From positions 64,001 through 119,021 of the forward strand of contig JACRHS010000016.1 of NCBI GenBank assembly GCA_016217595.1: a DNA stretch of 55,021 nucleotides, in the 5' to 3' direction. This document shows positions 53,129 through 55,021 of the stretch, in pieces (position 1 is the first letter of the stretch; every line of letters begins with the position of its first letter). Position numbers and translations under genes: made by a program. This stretch comes from Opitutia bacterium. Its GTDB lineage: Bacteria; Verrucomicrobiota; Verrucomicrobiia; Opitutales; Opitutaceae. The notes under the pieces are model-generated. The model saw nothing but the letters and a program-made list of their open reading frames with translations, searched no databases and was not told where the DNA came from.

Positions 53129-54316
53129 TTACGCCGATGGCGTGCCGCGCACTTTGCGCACGGCATCGACCAGGCCCGCCGCCACGCGCCGCCAGGTGAA
53201 GCCCGCGAGATCCTGTCCGGCTTGCCGGCCGAGCGCGCGGACCTCGTCGCGATGTTGGTAAGCCCATTCGAGGTGTTCGATGGTCTCGTCGAGATTCGGG
53301 TCGCTCCAGTTGGCTGATACTTTGCCGCCGGAGCTGACGATGGGCATTTTGCGGTGCTGGCGGATGAGGCGCGCGTTGGTCTCGGTGAGGATGTCTTTGT
53401 GACCGGAGTTGAATGCGCCGACGACGGGTTTGCCGCAGGCCATGTACTCCATCATCACCATGTTGGTGCCGCCTTCGACGCGGTTGGGGAAAAGGCCGAT
53501 GTCGGTGTTGTGATAAATGCGCGCGAGGAGCCGGTTGTCGCGCATGCCGACGGTGAGCACGCGGCTGACGTCGATGCCATTGGCGGCGAGCAGCTCGTTG
53601 ACCCAGCCGGTGTAATTGTTGTCCCGCGGCGGCGTGTAACGGATCAGCTTCGACGCACGCATGGTGTCGCGGCTGCCGGGCCACTGGTTGTACCAAGAGT
53701 TGACCAACACGACATCAGGGTGGCGGTCCTGCAGCACCTTGTAGGCGCGGATGACGACGTCCTGGGCTTTGCGCAGCTCGAATTTGCCGCCCGAGAATAT
53801 CACGAACTTGTCGGCGAGAATTTCGCGGGCGTTTTCATCCGGATGGAAAATTTTGGGGTCCACGCCGTGGAGCACGACGGAGGTTTCCGTCAACCCGTGG
53901 GCGCGCAACACTTCGGCGCAATACGTCGAACCAGTGGCGAGGTGGCGAAACAGTTTCCGGCCGCGGTCGATGGCCTCGGGCGTGAGCAGATCCTCCTCGA
54001 AGACCGCGAAACCGACATCGCTCGGTGTAGCGAGTTGCGGGAGAAATGGCTTAAGCTCGGCGCCGAAGCAGGCTTGTATGACCGCGCCGGCCGGCCGCCA
54101 GGGAGGGGTGGCGAGTTGGGCCGCTTCGTCAGGCCGGGGGAGCAGTTCGCGCAAGCGCCAGAAATCGATTTCGTCGCCGAGCGTTTGCGCCTGATCGGGC
54201 GGCATCAGCAGGCGCACATCGGCGAGACCGGCCATTTCGAGCACCACGTATTTGCCTAGTATGCCCCAACCAAATGTCGAACCGACCGGCAGGCCTGCGT
54301 AGATCGGCTCTTTCAC
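53129..54316 (-). CDS. Glycosyltransferase family 1-like
   Basis: 395 residues from a GTG at 54316 (product begins VKEPIYAGLPVGSTFGWGIL). An ATG at 54445 is in frame but adds 43 Arg/Pro-rich residues that look non-coding. GT4-type features: GSTYCAEVLRAHGL, VVLHGVDPKIFHPD (sugar-phosphate region), FVIFSGGKFELRKAQDVVIR, and RIYHNTDIGLFPNRVEGGTN with MVMMEYMACGKPVVGAFNSG, the nucleotide-sugar-binding end. Starts 42 bp before the TPR glycosyltransferase on the same strand. Both may serve surface or flagellin glycosylation. Confidence 0.87.
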   Translation of the reverse strand: MKEPIYAGLPVGSTFGWGILGKYVVLEMAGLADVRLLMPPDQAQTLGDEIDFWRLRELLPRPDEAAQLATPPWRPAGAVIQACFGAELKPFLPQLATPSDVGFAVFEEDLLTPEAIDRGRKLFRHLATGSTYCAEVLRAHGLTETSVVLHGVDPKIFHPDENAREILADKFVIFSGGKFELRKAQDVVIRAYKVLQDRHPDVVLVNSWYNQWPGSRDTMRASKLIRYTPPRDNNYTGWVNELLAANGIDVSRVLTVGMRDNRLLARIYHNTDIGLFPNRVEGGTNMVMMEYMACGKPVVGAFNSGHKDILTETNARLIRQHRKMPIVSSGGKVSANWSDPNLDETIEHLEWAYQHRDEVRALGRQAGQDLAGFTWRRVAAGLVDAVRKVRGTPSA

Positions 54317-54493
54317 GGGCAAACGGGGGCTGGGCGCTCGACGCGACAGACGGGGTTTGGCGCGGGGCGGTCGGGCGGGATCGTGGAGAAAAACGAGGGC
54401 GCGAACACGATGGGGGGAAACTGCCGGTGGGGCAGGGCGAGGCAAGGTTTAAGTCCCCGTGCGAGATTTCTGCGGAAAAAAGAAGGAGTGAGT

Positions 54494-54521
54494 TAAAGTT
54501 CAAGGAGGCACGGGCCGTATG
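54494..54521 (+). promoter_or_regulatory. Sigma-28-type promoter of flagellin
   Basis: TAAAGTTC, 12 bases, then GCCGTATG. The predicted transcript begins near 54528, giving a leader of about 95 bases. A Shine-Dalgarno AAGGA at 54610-54614 precedes the ATG by 7 bases, one of the few clear ones in this window. The rest of 54317-54621 shows nothing else. Confidence 0.72.
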
Positions 54522-54621
54522 AGGACATGTCCGCATCAGGAAGTGTGGATGGAGCGACCGGGCTCGAACAAACTCCGGTCCGTGTGCACGAACGGAACGT
54601 GCAAAGATCAAGGAAGATCCC

Positions 54622-55021
54622 ATGGCTGTTATCATCAACACCAACTTCGCCGCCACCACGGCAGCGAACAACCTAGCTAGTTCAAACGCAAATCTGCAGA
54701 AGAGCCTGAATCGGCTTTCTAGCGGATCAAAAATCGTGACACCGGCGGACGACGCCGGCGGTCTGGCGGTCTCAATGAAGTTGAGCGCCGCGGCGCGCCG
54801 CTCAGGCGCGGCAGCAGTAAACATCGGCAACTCCGTGTCGTTCCTGCAAACGCAGGACGGATCCCTGAAAGTGGCGGGCAAGGTGCTCGATCGCATCAGC
54901 GAACTGAAGACCCTGTACGCCGACGCGACCAAGAATGCCACCGATCTGGCGAACTACGACCAGGAGTTTGTACAACTCCAGGCGGAACTCGTCTCGATCA
55001 CGGGTGAGAAGTTCAACGGCA
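54622..55021 (+). CDS. fliC: Flagellin, N-terminal part (runs off the right edge)
   Basis: The visible 133 residues begin MAVIINTNFAATTAANNLAS and continue with SLNRLSSGSKIVTPADDAGG, SMKLSAAARRSGAAAVNIGN, VSFLQTQDGSLKVAGKVLDR and ISELKTLYADATKNATDLAN. These are the conserved D0/D1 helices of flagellin, required for export and filament packing. The variable and C-terminal parts lie outside the window. A sigma-28-type promoter and a good ribosome binding site precede it. It is divergent from the glycosyltransferase operon. Confidence 0.96.
   Translation, partial: MAVIINTNFAATTAANNLASSNANLQKSLNRLSSGSKIVTPADDAGGLAVSMKLSAAARRSGAAAVNIGNSVSFLQTQDGSLKVAGKVLDRISELKTLYADATKNATDLANYDQEFVQLQAELVSITGEKFNG

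Noticed and set aside
1..55021. Defence systems, CRISPR arrays, insertion sequences or prophage
   Set aside because: No direct-repeat arrays, transposase motifs, integrases or tRNA-adjacent attachment repeats were seen on either strand.

Overview
The window looks like a chromosomal segment of a high-GC, Gram-negative, flagellated polysaccharide degrader. The best guess is the Verrucomicrobiota, family Opitutaceae or close relatives. This is inferred from the gene mix: an outer-membrane biogenesis set (LptE-like, BamD-like, Pal, OMPLA), a TonB-dependent receptor with its own FecI/FecR regulators, two GH78 rhamnosidases with a DUF4450-like protein, a heparinase II/III-like protein, paired phosphofructokinases and FlgM/FliS/FliD flagellar genes. 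Shine-Dalgarno sequences are mostly weak or absent. No phage, insertion sequence, CRISPR array or rRNA was seen.

Layout. 1-11.8 kb (all minus strand): partial GH20 hexosaminidase, a secreted tandem-duplicated DUF6528-like protein, a FecI-FecR-TonB receptor regulatory unit, a secreted metallophosphoesterase with FG-GAP-like repeats, and a glycerophosphodiester phosphodiesterase. 11.9-18.5 kb: a GlpT-like organophosphate transporter divergent from the phosphodiesterase, two tandem phosphofructokinases, outer membrane phospholipase A and glyA. 18.5-29.3 kb: a periplasmic sugar-binding protein divergent from a rhamnosidase cluster (GH78, DUF4450-like, GH78); the spacer between them carries five consecutive inverted repeats. 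29.3-39.7 kb: housekeeping genes (phosphoesterase, hpt, rpe, lptE, bamD, plsX, rpmF, uppP, trpD, glmM, a TPR protein). 39.8-45.1 kb: a large heparinase-like enzyme, pal, a NarL-type regulator, a peptidase-S24/S26-like lipoprotein and tRNA-Lys. 45.2-55.0 kb: dacA, then a late flagellar block (fliT-like, fliS, flgM-like, lipoprotein, fliD), an MBL-fold protein followed by the decayed remains of a second copy, two glycosyltransferases, and the start of flagellin on the plus strand.

How the genes may work together. OMPLA, the phosphodiesterase and the GlpT-like carrier could form a phospholipid/glycerophosphodiester salvage route. The rhamnosidase cluster would strip rhamnose from pectin-like or other rhamnosylated glycans. 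fliD and flagellin both carry the same sigma-28-type promoter (TAAAGTTC, 12 bases, GCCG...), matching a FlgM/sigma-28 late flagellar circuit; the glycosyltransferases between them are candidates for flagellin glycosylation. The features most worth following are the TonB receptor with a second, internal signal peptide behind its STN domain, the palindrome cluster at 19.7 kb, and the flagellar lipoprotein and glycosyltransferase genes.
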